This document shows, one piece after another, positions 1 to 6,054 of a stretch of DNA of 8,632 bases (the first letter of the stretch is position 1; the number at the start of each line of letters is the position of its first letter). A program made the translations under genes and the position numbers. Below the pieces are notes generated by a model, which did no database searches, was not told the DNA's origin, and saw only the letters and a list, made by a program, of their open reading frames with translations. Origin of the DNA: Sphingobacteriales bacterium (GTDB taxonomy: Bacteria > Bacteroidota > Bacteroidia > Sphingobacteriales > Sphingobacteriaceae); NCBI GenBank assembly GCA_020058405.1, contig JAGVEE010000374.1, positions 1 to 8,632 of the forward strand, written 5' to 3'.

Positions 1-479
1 GCTAATGGTGCACGTAAATCATGTGAAGCAGAGTACACAAATTTATCTAACTCTTCATAAGCTTTTTGTAATTGTATATTTTGTTCTCGTAATAAAAATT
101 TAGTATGATAAATTTCATGTGCATTTTGTATCGCAACAGATAATACTTGTTGATCCCAAGGCTTATCAATAAATCTATAAATCTGGCCACGGTTAATCGC
201 TTCTACTACGGCTTGTATATCTGTGTATCCTGTGAGTAAAATTCTTATTGGATGTGGGTATCTAGCTAAAATGGATTCGAAAAATTCTACTCCAGTCATA
301 CCAGGCATTCGCTGATCACAAATAATTACATGAATTTGCTCTTGACTCAAAATTTTAGTTCCTTCATCAGCAGATTCTGCAATAAATATTTCGTAATCTT
401 TTCTAAATAAAGCTTTAAATGCATGAAGATTATTTACCTCATCATCAATATATAATACACGTATTTTATCTTTATTCAT
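1..479 (-). CDS. Receiver-histidine kinase hybrid (partial, C-terminus outside window)
   Basis: Reading leftward from the ATG at 479-477, the frame stays open to the window edge (159 full codons). Residues 1-120 are a CheY-like receiver: acidic pair D12-D13, phosphoacceptor D55 in CDQRMPG, T83 and K106 in DKPWD. A short coiled-coil linker (about 121-147) leads to an H-box, SASHDLRAPLA, with the phosphorylatable His at residue 153. The gene therefore encodes a receiver placed in front of a HisKA kinase core; the ATPase domain must lie outside the window. Its start is one base from the TAA of the upstream kinase gene, so translation is probably coupled. By family logic it would receive phosphate on D55 and pass a signal through its own kinase core. 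The partner is inferred to be the adjacent 7TM kinase. The receiver is about 56% identical by eye to that of the regulator at 4558-5022. Confidence 0.9.
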   Translation of the reverse strand, partial: MNKDKIRVLYIDDEVNNLHAFKALFRKDYEIFIAESADEGTKILSQEQIHVIICDQRMPGMTGVEFFESILARYPHPIRILLTGYTDIQAVVEAINRGQIYRFIDKPWDQQVLSVAIQNAHEIYHTKFLLREQNIQLQKAYEELDKFVYSASHDLRAPL

Positions 480-480
480 A

Positions 481-2622
481 TTATTGAATTAATGGAAGTG
501 TAATAATAAATTCAGTACCTACACCTGATTCTGATTTCACTTCAATTGTACCTTTATGTAGTTCTATTATGCTGTATACTATTGATAAGCCAAGGCCTGT
601 ACCTTCTCCTGCTTTTTTAGTTGTAAAAAATGGATCAAATATTTTACTTCTTACCTCTTCTGTCATTCCTATTCCATTATCAATAATATGTACACTCACA
701 TTATCGCCGTTGCTTTGTGTTCTTATTACCACTTTGCCTTCGTCGTCATTTGCATGTGTAGTTAGCACCGCTTGTGCAGCATTGTTAATGATGTTCATAA
801 AAACCTGATTTAATTTACCAGCAAAACATTCTATTTCTGGTATTACACCTAGTTCTTTTACAATGTTAATTTTCCCTCTAAAAGTACTACTTAAAATAAT
901 CAAGGTCGAGTCTATTCCATCGTTAATATTTGCATATTTCAAATCTGATTCGTCTAATCTAGAAAAACTTTTTAGACCTTTTACAATCTCTACTGTTCTA
1001 CCAGCCCCATCAGACATACCTTTTAGCAATACGTCAATTTCATGAGTTAGGTAATCATAATCTAATTCTTTTTTAAATTGACGAACTTCTGCAAATTTAT
1101 CATCAATGTTTTGAGCTGCTATTACATCTTCGAATTTTTTAATAATCGATTGTATGTCTTCAATATCTCTGCGTAATGGCTTAATATTAGAACTTACAAA
1201 ATTTATTGGGTTGTTAATTTCATGAGCAATACCAGCGGTTAATTGACCGAGTGATGCCATTTTCTCTGCATCAACTAATTGTGTTTGTGCATTTTTTAAA
1301 TCTGTTAATGCCGTATTTAATTCTAAGTTCGATAAATTTAATTCATGCGTACGTTCTTCTACTTTCACTTCCAACATTATATTTTGTTCACGAATTATTC
1401 TTTCATTTTCTTGAGAAATACGTAAAGCCTCTAACTGCGATTCTTCTTTTTCTTTTCTGTAAATATTTATTTTATCAGCAAGAGCAAAAGAAAGTAGAGT
1501 TACCTCTAGAGCCGAACCAATTTGTAGTGCATAAAAAGTAAGATTGTTATACGGTAACATGTTGAAATTTCTCAATACAAAAACCACTACACTAAGTAAG
1601 AAAATAGTCCAAGCCACTAAGAAATAATTTGCTGGTCGGTAACCTTGTTTACCTATTTTGTATGCAATGTAAATGGTTAATAAAGAACCAATCATTGCAG
1701 TAAGCTGCACTAAATTTTGAGCGTAATAAAATTCGCCCATTATACTTAGTACAAAACATGCTGTGTAAAAAATAAAAATACCGTTTAAGATTTTATTTCC
1801 TAAGGGATACGTTTCTTTGGTATTTAAAAAATGTTTTACAAATGCAATGGCAGTCCATCCGTTTAGTACAGGTATTAAGAATGTGCTTTGTAAAACTAAC
1901 CATGTAGAATTTGGCCATAAATACTTAAAGCCATATCCTTGTAAAACGGCTTGCGTTAAACCAACAAAAACAATGTAGGAAACGTAGTACAAATAACTTT
2001 TATCTCGAACCGTAAAATAAACGAACAAGTTATAAATGGCCATAACCAAAATAATTCCGATGTATAATCCAAAAACTAAATCTTTTTGTATTAAATCTTC
2101 ATATACTGGCTGTTGAGCACCTATTAAAAGAGGCAGTTGTATTTGTTCTCCACTTCTTACTTTCATGTAATACGTAGAGGCCTCTCCTTGCTGAATGTCT
2201 AAATAAAATAAATGATTTTGATTGTTAATTTTTCGTTCATGAAAAGGCAACAGTTCTCCGGCTAAAATACTGTCAAATTTATTATTACCAATAGGTGAGT
2301 AAAATACTACTTCATCTAAAATAGGGTATTGTAATTGTAATAATATCCGTCTGTTGGCTAATTCATTTTTCACCGTAAAACGAATCCAAAACGTATTAGT
2401 ACTGATGCCTACATTCGGAACATTATCTTTACTTTTTTCAAATTCATTAGAATTAATAACGTCGTTAAAATTTAATAAATTACTTTCATCTTTTAAAAGA
2501 TAAATACTATTACCTATTGATTGTATTGTTTTCTCGTTATTATATACTATAGTATCATTCGAGTAAACTTTTTGTGTAAGTATTATTAAAAAAAACAGGA
2601 ACAAGAGTTTTAGTCTCTTCAT
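481..2622 (-). CDS. 7TM-DISM sensor histidine kinase
   Basis: 713 residues, apparently full length. A signal peptide (about 1-21) precedes a periplasmic beta-rich domain (about 25-170) of 7TMR-DISM extracellular type 2, with motifs such as FWIRFTVKN. Seven hydrophobic segments follow between about 180 and 385, then a cytoplasmic coiled coil (about 386-455). The H-box MASLGQLTAGIAHEINNP puts the phosphorylatable His at 467. The ATPase has an N-box near N613-N614, G1 DNGIGM (648-653), DPFFTTK (663-669) and G2 GEGTGLGLS (672-680), so all catalytic motifs are present. The family senses small ligands, often carbohydrate-like, at the outer face of the inner membrane; the ligand here is unknown. It starts three bases after the acyltransferase-like gene and stops one base before the hybrid kinase gene, so it belongs to the same operon. 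No DNA-binding partner lies in the operon; output may run through the adjacent receiver proteins. Confidence 0.95.
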   Translation of the reverse strand: MKRLKLLFLFFLIILTQKVYSNDTIVYNNEKTIQSIGNSIYLLKDESNLLNFNDVINSNEFEKSKDNVPNVGISTNTFWIRFTVKNELANRRILLQLQYPILDEVVFYSPIGNNKFDSILAGELLPFHERKINNQNHLFYLDIQQGEASTYYMKVRSGEQIQLPLLIGAQQPVYEDLIQKDLVFGLYIGIILVMAIYNLFVYFTVRDKSYLYYVSYIVFVGLTQAVLQGYGFKYLWPNSTWLVLQSTFLIPVLNGWTAIAFVKHFLNTKETYPLGNKILNGIFIFYTACFVLSIMGEFYYAQNLVQLTAMIGSLLTIYIAYKIGKQGYRPANYFLVAWTIFLLSVVVFVLRNFNMLPYNNLTFYALQIGSALEVTLLSFALADKINIYRKEKEESQLEALRISQENERIIREQNIMLEVKVEERTHELNLSNLELNTALTDLKNAQTQLVDAEKMASLGQLTAGIAHEINNPINFVSSNIKPLRRDIEDIQSIIKKFEDVIAAQNIDDKFAEVRQFKKELDYDYLTHEIDVLLKGMSDGAGRTVEIVKGLKSFSRLDESDLKYANINDGIDSTLIILSSTFRGKINIVKELGVIPEIECFAGKLNQVFMNIINNAAQAVLTTHANDDEGKVVIRTQSNGDNVSVHIIDNGIGMTEEVRSKIFDPFFTTKKAGEGTGLGLSIVYSIIELHKGTIEVKSESGVGTEFIITLPLIQ

Positions 2623-2625
2623 ATT

Positions 2626-3318
2626 TTATTGCTTCGTTAAATTAGGGATTTCTAATTGGTAAATTACTTCGAATTCACCTTTCGGACCTTTTTCTTTTTT
2701 TATTTGATTAGGTTTTTCTCGTAATTCGAAAATATTTTCACGTTCCTTTTCCTCTGCGTGTGCTAAAACATCTACATCTAGAATCGCCATTGCAGTTGCC
2801 ACAAAATCATCTTTCGGGTAAAAGAATATTCCTTTATCTCCTAATGATTCCTCGATTACTGCGCCAACACGTTTGCCCATTCTGGTAGTTACCGGTGCAC
2901 AGAGTACATAAATTTTATCAATGGGAAGTTGGTTTACAATAGATACACACACTCTGCATAATATTAAGCTTCCAATGCCCATGCCTGCAACTTCCATGGA
3001 ATTCCACATCCCACAAATTTCTCCACAACCTTGTTTTACAAATTCAAATATTTTAGAATCGTAATGCCCTAGAGCATGTTCAATTGGTAATTGAATTTTA
3101 CCATCCACCATTTGAACTCTTGCACCTCCATATACTTTTTCACCCGATTCATCTTCCACAATTATCACAATTGTATTCTCGCTATTTACCCAATCGTTGT
3201 TAGAAGAAGTAACTTTAGCAACGCCAAAATGTATCTCCAACAAACGACGGTGACCTTCTATGAATTTCATACAGGCCTCCTTATCGTCAACTGCTCTAAA
3301 TGCTCTGATTTTTACCAT
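2626..3318 (-). CDS. GNAT-fold acyltransferase-like protein, possible signal synthase
   Basis: 230 residues, soluble, with no signal peptide. The N-terminal part (1-100) has the alternating strands of an acyltransferase fold, including VYGGARVQ near 62-69. A glycine-rich segment, VAGMGIGS (110-117), occupies the place of the acyl-CoA-binding motif A of GNAT enzymes and is followed by a helix and the strand KIYVLCAPVT (135-144). The C-terminal 40 residues are charged and probably extended. The order of an R-containing strand followed by GEICGMWNS (99-107) recalls the R..E pattern of LuxI-type autoinducer synthases, but similarity is weak. No family could be named with certainty. It lies 12 bases after the E1-like gene and 3 bases before the kinase gene, so it is almost certainly co-transcribed. 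Candidate roles are acylating a small molecule activated by the E1-like partner, or modifying a protein. Coding status is sure; function is inferred. Confidence 0.85.
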   Translation of the reverse strand: MVKIRAFRAVDDKEACMKFIEGHRRLLEIHFGVAKVTSSNNDWVNSENTIVIIVEDESGEKVYGGARVQMVDGKIQLPIEHALGHYDSKIFEFVKQGCGEICGMWNSMEVAGMGIGSLILCRVCVSIVNQLPIDKIYVLCAPVTTRMGKRVGAVIEESLGDKGIFFYPKDDFVATAMAILDVDVLAHAEEKERENIFELREKPNQIKKEKGPKGEFEVIYQLEIPNLTKQ

Positions 3319-3330
3319 GAGTTTTAGACG

Positions 3331-4425
3331 TTACTTAATGAGTTCATTAAAATCAACATAATATCTACCCGAGAGTGTAGTTTGTTTTAATAAGATTCTT
3401 CTACAAACATCTGTAACCATTGCTCCGCCTAGCACAACAGACGACGCAAGTTGTGGCCAAGTAGAAATTGTTTTACCCATTTCCGATAATGAGAGGCGCA
3501 TGCGATCTGAAATGTTCTCTATGCCTACCATTGCCCCAAGTAATGGAACTTTTTCTTGGTTACTTAAATTTCTTAGCGCATTTAAGTCACCCATGTTTTC
3601 CGGTATTAAGCCATGTAACATCGGCCTATTTGGCTCTAAATCATATCGCTCAATATCTATCAAGCCCCTATCATTGGTTTCCATTACCACGGGTATGCCT
3701 AAGGATCTGGCTTTTATTCTACTTAAAATTTTTACATCTAATCCGTCACATTCTTCTACCAGTATATCAATTTTACCATCTTCGGTTAAAAATGCATCAA
3801 TATTTTGCTCTGTAATGCCTTCTCTATAAATTTTAACTTTTACAAAAGGGTCCATTTCGGCAATTTCTCTTGCTGCAACTACAGCTTTAGAAATACCAAT
3901 ATTTGATACAGAAGTACGAATCCTGTTCATATTACTCAACTCAATGAGGTCGAAATCGGCCAATCGAATTTCGCCACATGTGCGCTCCATAACCAAGGTA
4001 AGTGCAATCATCTGACCTACGGATAGGCCAATAACTGCAATCTTTTTTTCCAATAAAGTACTTCGTTCTTCAGGGGTAATTTTATACAGATTTCTACTAG
4101 TACGCAATTCTATAAACTCATCTTTTCCTAAAAGATGAACCAACTTCTTGTTCCAAGGGTAATACACCCAACATCCATAATAGTGTGCTTGCTTTCCAGC
4201 TAATAGCACTTGTATTTGCTCTTCGTACTCGTGCTCCGATAAAGGCGCTTTCGGGTTACGAATTTTAACTAATTCGCGTAATTGACTATTTAATTCGTCG
4301 ATTACAATTGTGTCTTGATGTTCATCAATTAGTTGCTGAACTTCAAGCAATTCATTATGGTTGTTGATGTTAAAAACTCTTGGCAAGAAGGCATCATTCA
4401 ATATACTTTCTTTAAATTTTAACAT
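3331..4425 (-). CDS. ThiF/E1-like adenylating enzyme, Rv1355c N-terminal type
   Basis: 364 residues, soluble. After an N-terminal extension (1-125, with WVYYPW near 86-91 and FIELRTSRNLYKIT), a Rossmann-type ThiF/E1 domain begins with AVIGLSVGQ (130-138) and continues with ADFD (156-159) and SNMNR (164-168). The last carries the Arg that contacts ATP in E1 enzymes. K180 and the acidic EECD (224-227) fit the positions of the adenylation-site Lys and Asp. The whole protein resembles the first half of the mycobacterial Rv1355c family (annotated MoeY), including METNDRG and WPQLASSVVLGGAMVTDVCRRIL. That family usually continues into a nitroreductase-like domain, absent here. No CxxC zinc pairs and no evident thioester Cys are visible, so adenylation without sulfur or ubiquitin-like transfer is likely. 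It is the first gene of the four-gene operon. The substrate is unknown, and a role in molybdopterin synthesis is not supported by the neighbours. Confidence 0.9.
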   Translation of the reverse strand: MLKFKESILNDAFLPRVFNINNHNELLEVQQLIDEHQDTIVIDELNSQLRELVKIRNPKAPLSEHEYEEQIQVLLAGKQAHYYGCWVYYPWNKKLVHLLGKDEFIELRTSRNLYKITPEERSTLLEKKIAVIGLSVGQMIALTLVMERTCGEIRLADFDLIELSNMNRIRTSVSNIGISKAVVAAREIAEMDPFVKVKIYREGITEQNIDAFLTEDGKIDILVEECDGLDVKILSRIKARSLGIPVVMETNDRGLIDIERYDLEPNRPMLHGLIPENMGDLNALRNLSNQEKVPLLGAMVGIENISDRMRLSLSEMGKTISTWPQLASSVVLGGAMVTDVCRRILLKQTTLSGRYYVDFNELIK

Positions 4426-4557
4426 TTGTTGTTGTTCTCTAGCTCTAAAATCATTAAAATTAGTATTAAATATCCAAATAAAATCCGATATTTATAGAAA
4501 TAATCGTTTATTTTATCAATTTGTAGAAGAATTAAACATTTCAACCCCCAATTTTAG
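4426..4557. promoter_or_regulatory. Divergent intergenic region between operon and response regulator
   Basis: These 132 bases separate the E1-like gene (minus) from the receiver gene (plus) and must hold both promoters. I found no clean TTG/TAnnTTTG pair in either direction. The nearest partial matches are TTTATTTG on the minus strand (4482-4475) and TCAATTTG on the plus strand, both lacking a well-spaced TTG. Neither start has a Shine-Dalgarno sequence, as is usual in Bacteroidota. Confidence 0.5.
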
Positions 4558-5022
4558 ATGACTGATTCTCGAATAAAAATACTTTATGTAGATGATGAGG
4601 AAAATAACCTAAACTCCTTCAAAGCCGCATTCAGAAGAGAATATGACGTAAGTGTTGCAATCTCTGCTACTGAAGCAAAAGAAATTCTGAAAGAGAAAAA
4701 ATTTGAAATCATTATCACCGATCAACGAATGCCTGGGGTAACTGGTGTTGACTTTTTAGCAAGCATTATCAATGAATATCCCGAAGCTATCAGAATGTTA
4801 TTAACTGGTTATGCAGATATTCAGGCTGTAATTGATGCAATTAACAAAGGTCAGATTTATCAGTACATTACGAAGCCTTGGGATGAACAGCAGATGCGAG
4901 TAATCATTAATAATGCATATGAAATATTTTCATTGCGTCAGGAAAATAAAGAATTACTAAAGAGTTTAATTCGTGCTAATGAGCAGTTAGAATTTTTACT
5001 TCGCCAAAAACTTCTCTCTTAA
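4558..5022 (+). CDS. Single-domain response regulator with C-terminal coiled coil
   Basis: 154 residues. Residues 5-120 are a receiver with D12-D13, phosphoacceptor D55 in TDQRMPG, T83 and K106 in TKPWD. The conserved stretch LLTGYADIQAVIDAINKGQI is typical of receivers found in hybrid kinases and HD-GYP proteins. Residues 120-154 form a leucine-rich amphipathic helix ending in LEFLLRQKLLS; there is no DNA-binding or enzymatic output domain. It probably acts by protein contact or as a phosphate carrier. It diverges from the E1/acyltransferase/kinase operon, and its receiver is about 56% identical by eye to that of the operon's hybrid kinase with identical numbering of active-site residues. 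A recent duplication and a shared phosphorelay are therefore plausible. Its TAA lies one base from the stop of the convergent Xre gene. Confidence 0.93.
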   Translation: MTDSRIKILYVDDEENNLNSFKAAFRREYDVSVAISATEAKEILKEKKFEIIITDQRMPGVTGVDFLASIINEYPEAIRMLLTGYADIQAVIDAINKGQIYQYITKPWDEQQMRVIINNAYEIFSLRQENKELLKSLIRANEQLEFLLRQKLLS

Positions 5023-5023
5023 T

Positions 5024-5383
5024 TTATTTACGTTTTTGTTTTCGCGGACTTTTAATTCCTTTTAGAGTTTCTAATTCTGCAGCCATTTTCATCATTTGAA
5101 TTTTCAAATCATCAATTGAATTCTCTAGTTGAACAGCACTTTTATACCCTTTTTGATCCGACTCTGCAATAACATTTGTAGTTTCCATTTCTAATATATC
5201 ACTTGCTTTAATTCCCAATATTTTAGCAATTTTTAGTAATCTAGAAACAGTAAGATCCGTTACATCTCTCTCAATATTAGAATAAGAGGCTACAGAAATA
5301 TCAAGTTCATTTGCCATGTTTTCTTGACTTAAACTTTTAATAGCTCTCAATATTCTAATTCTTTCTCCTATAGTCGATTTCAT
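5024..5383 (-). CDS. Xre-family transcriptional regulator with C-terminal coiled coil
   Basis: 119 residues. Residues 5-65 form a Cro/C1-type helix-turn-helix: IGERIRILRAIKSLSQENMA, then the recognition-helix region ISVASYSNIERDVTDLTVSRL and the closing KIAKILGI. A helical segment with heptad character (about 84-107) and a very basic tail (KSPRKQKRK) follow; the helix probably drives dimerisation. This layout is common among small Bacteroidota regulators. It is convergent with the receiver gene (one base between stops) and divergent from the DinB-like gene. A perfect 7-bp inverted repeat ends directly at its start codon and another 9-bp one lies in the divergent region, so self-regulation and control of the DinB-like gene are likely but inferred. 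The target system is not otherwise indicated. Confidence 0.92.
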   Translation of the reverse strand: MKSTIGERIRILRAIKSLSQENMANELDISVASYSNIERDVTDLTVSRLLKIAKILGIKASDILEMETTNVIAESDQKGYKSAVQLENSIDDLKIQMMKMAAELETLKGIKSPRKQKRK

Positions 5384-5407
5384 AATTCTAAAATTAATCC
5401 TAGAATT
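5384..5407. promoter_or_regulatory. Inverted repeat at the start of the Xre gene, candidate operator
   Basis: AATTCTA (5384-5390) and its exact reverse complement TAGAATT (5401-5407) are separated by 10 bases and abut the start codon of the Xre gene. A repressor bound here would cover the translation start and early transcript, fitting autoregulation. The AT-rich background makes chance possible. Confidence 0.4.
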
Positions 5408-5471
5408 TGATACGTCTTTACAGTATTAATAGATTAGTTTTAGTTTAAATTGAATAATTTCATATTTACTG

Positions 5472-5493
5472 ATATTATTTATACAAATAATAT
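5472..5493. promoter_or_regulatory. 9-bp perfect inverted repeat in divergent xre/DinB-like promoter region
   Basis: ATATTATTT (5472-5480) and AAATAATAT (5485-5493) are exact reverse complements around a 4-base centre. The element lies about 7 bases upstream of the TTG of the DinB-like gene's likely promoter, a reasonable place for a regulator to act. The only A/T composition of the arms lowers confidence. Confidence 0.4.
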
Positions 5494-5499
5494 AGTTTT

Positions 5500-5528
5500 T
5501 TGAAAAAAATAATAAATTCTGTATTTTG
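5500..5528 (+). promoter_or_regulatory. Likely promoter of the DinB-like gene
   Basis: TTG (5500-5502), a 19-base spacer and TATTTTG (5522-5528) approximate the Bacteroidota sigma pattern TTG-N19-TAnnTTTG. The -7 element has one base fewer than consensus between TA and TTTG. The implied leader is short, about a dozen bases before the ATG at 5547, which has no Shine-Dalgarno sequence. Confidence 0.5.
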
Positions 5529-5546
5529 TTTTTAAAATAAGAGAAC

Positions 5547-6005
5547 ATGGCATTACCGAATATATATACAGATAAAGGTACGGTTGAATTAATTGCACGC
5601 ATCAACCAATTAAGTCCGATTAGCCAACGCAGGTGGGGTAAAATGAATGTATCGCAAATGTTGGCACATTGCTGTGTACCTTATGAACAATTATTAGGCG
5701 AAAGAAATGATGGTCCGAATGCAATGCTGAAAATAATAATGAGATTATTTTTTAAAGGAACCATGACGAATGAAATTCCTTATAAACCAAATTTGCCTAC
5801 AGCTCCCTCCTTTATTATTGTTGATCAACGTGATTTTGAAAAAGAAAAGCAACGATTAATACAGTATGTAAGAAAGCCATTAGAATTAGGTGAAGCCTAT
5901 TTCGAAAATAAATATCAAATAACACTCGGTAAACTAAATGCAAATGAGTGGAACAATATGTTATGGAAACACCTAGACCACCATTTGAGGCAATTTGGGG
6001 TTTAG
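5547..6005 (+). CDS. DUF1569/DinB-superfamily protein
   Basis: 152 residues, soluble, no signal peptide. The pattern WGKMNVSQMLAHC (30-42) near the start and NEWNNMLWKHLDHHLRQFG (133-151) at the end matches the DUF1569 branch of the DinB/YfiT-like four-helix bundle proteins. H41, H142 and H145/H146 are candidate ligands for a divalent metal, as in other DinB-like folds. Length is normal for the family. Members are often thiol-dependent or stress-related enzymes, but the substrate of this branch is not established and none is suggested by the neighbours. It is expressed from its own promoter and diverges from the Xre gene, which may regulate it. Its TAG stop begins the array of 7-bp repeats that follows. 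Confidence 0.88.
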   Translation: MALPNIYTDKGTVELIARINQLSPISQRRWGKMNVSQMLAHCCVPYEQLLGERNDGPNAMLKIIMRLFFKGTMTNEIPYKPNLPTAPSFIIVDQRDFEKEKQRLIQYVRKPLELGEAYFENKYQITLGKLNANEWNNMLWKHLDHHLRQFGV

Positions 6006-6054
6006 AATTTAGAATTTAGATTTTAGTATTTAGACATTAGTATTTAGACATTAG
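6006..6054. repeat. Seven-copy heptanucleotide tandem repeat, unit NNNTTAG
   Basis: Seven consecutive 7-mers all end in TTAG: AATTTAG twice, ATTTTAG, then TATTTAG and ACATTAG alternating twice. The DinB-like gene's own stop forms an eighth, diverged unit (5999-6005). The last unit contains the stop of the convergent outer-membrane gene (6051-6053). The array therefore fills the whole gap between two convergent genes and could change length without altering either protein. It has no stable hairpin. Confidence 0.85.

Noticed and set aside
569..1541. Plus-strand open frames of 60-96 codons opposite the 7TM kinase gene
   Set aside because: They lie wholly antisense to a gene with complete kinase motifs and show no recognisable domain or start context.
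3091..3829. Plus-strand open frames opposite the acyltransferase-like and E1-like genes
   Set aside because: They are antisense to well-supported coding regions, overlap each other, and have unusual composition rich in Ser, Leu, His and Phe.
3331..4425. Role in molybdopterin or thiamine synthesis from the ThiF domain
   Set aside because: No other cofactor-synthesis gene is nearby, the zinc-binding cysteines of MoeB/ThiF are absent, and the neighbours are signalling genes.
4361..4561. Plus-strand frame of 66 codons overlapping the E1-like start and the receiver start
   Set aside because: It crosses the divergent promoter region and has no family resemblance.
6006..6054. Heptad repeat as a CRISPR array or a terminator
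   Set aside because: Units are 7 bases with no spacers, and no stable hairpin forms.
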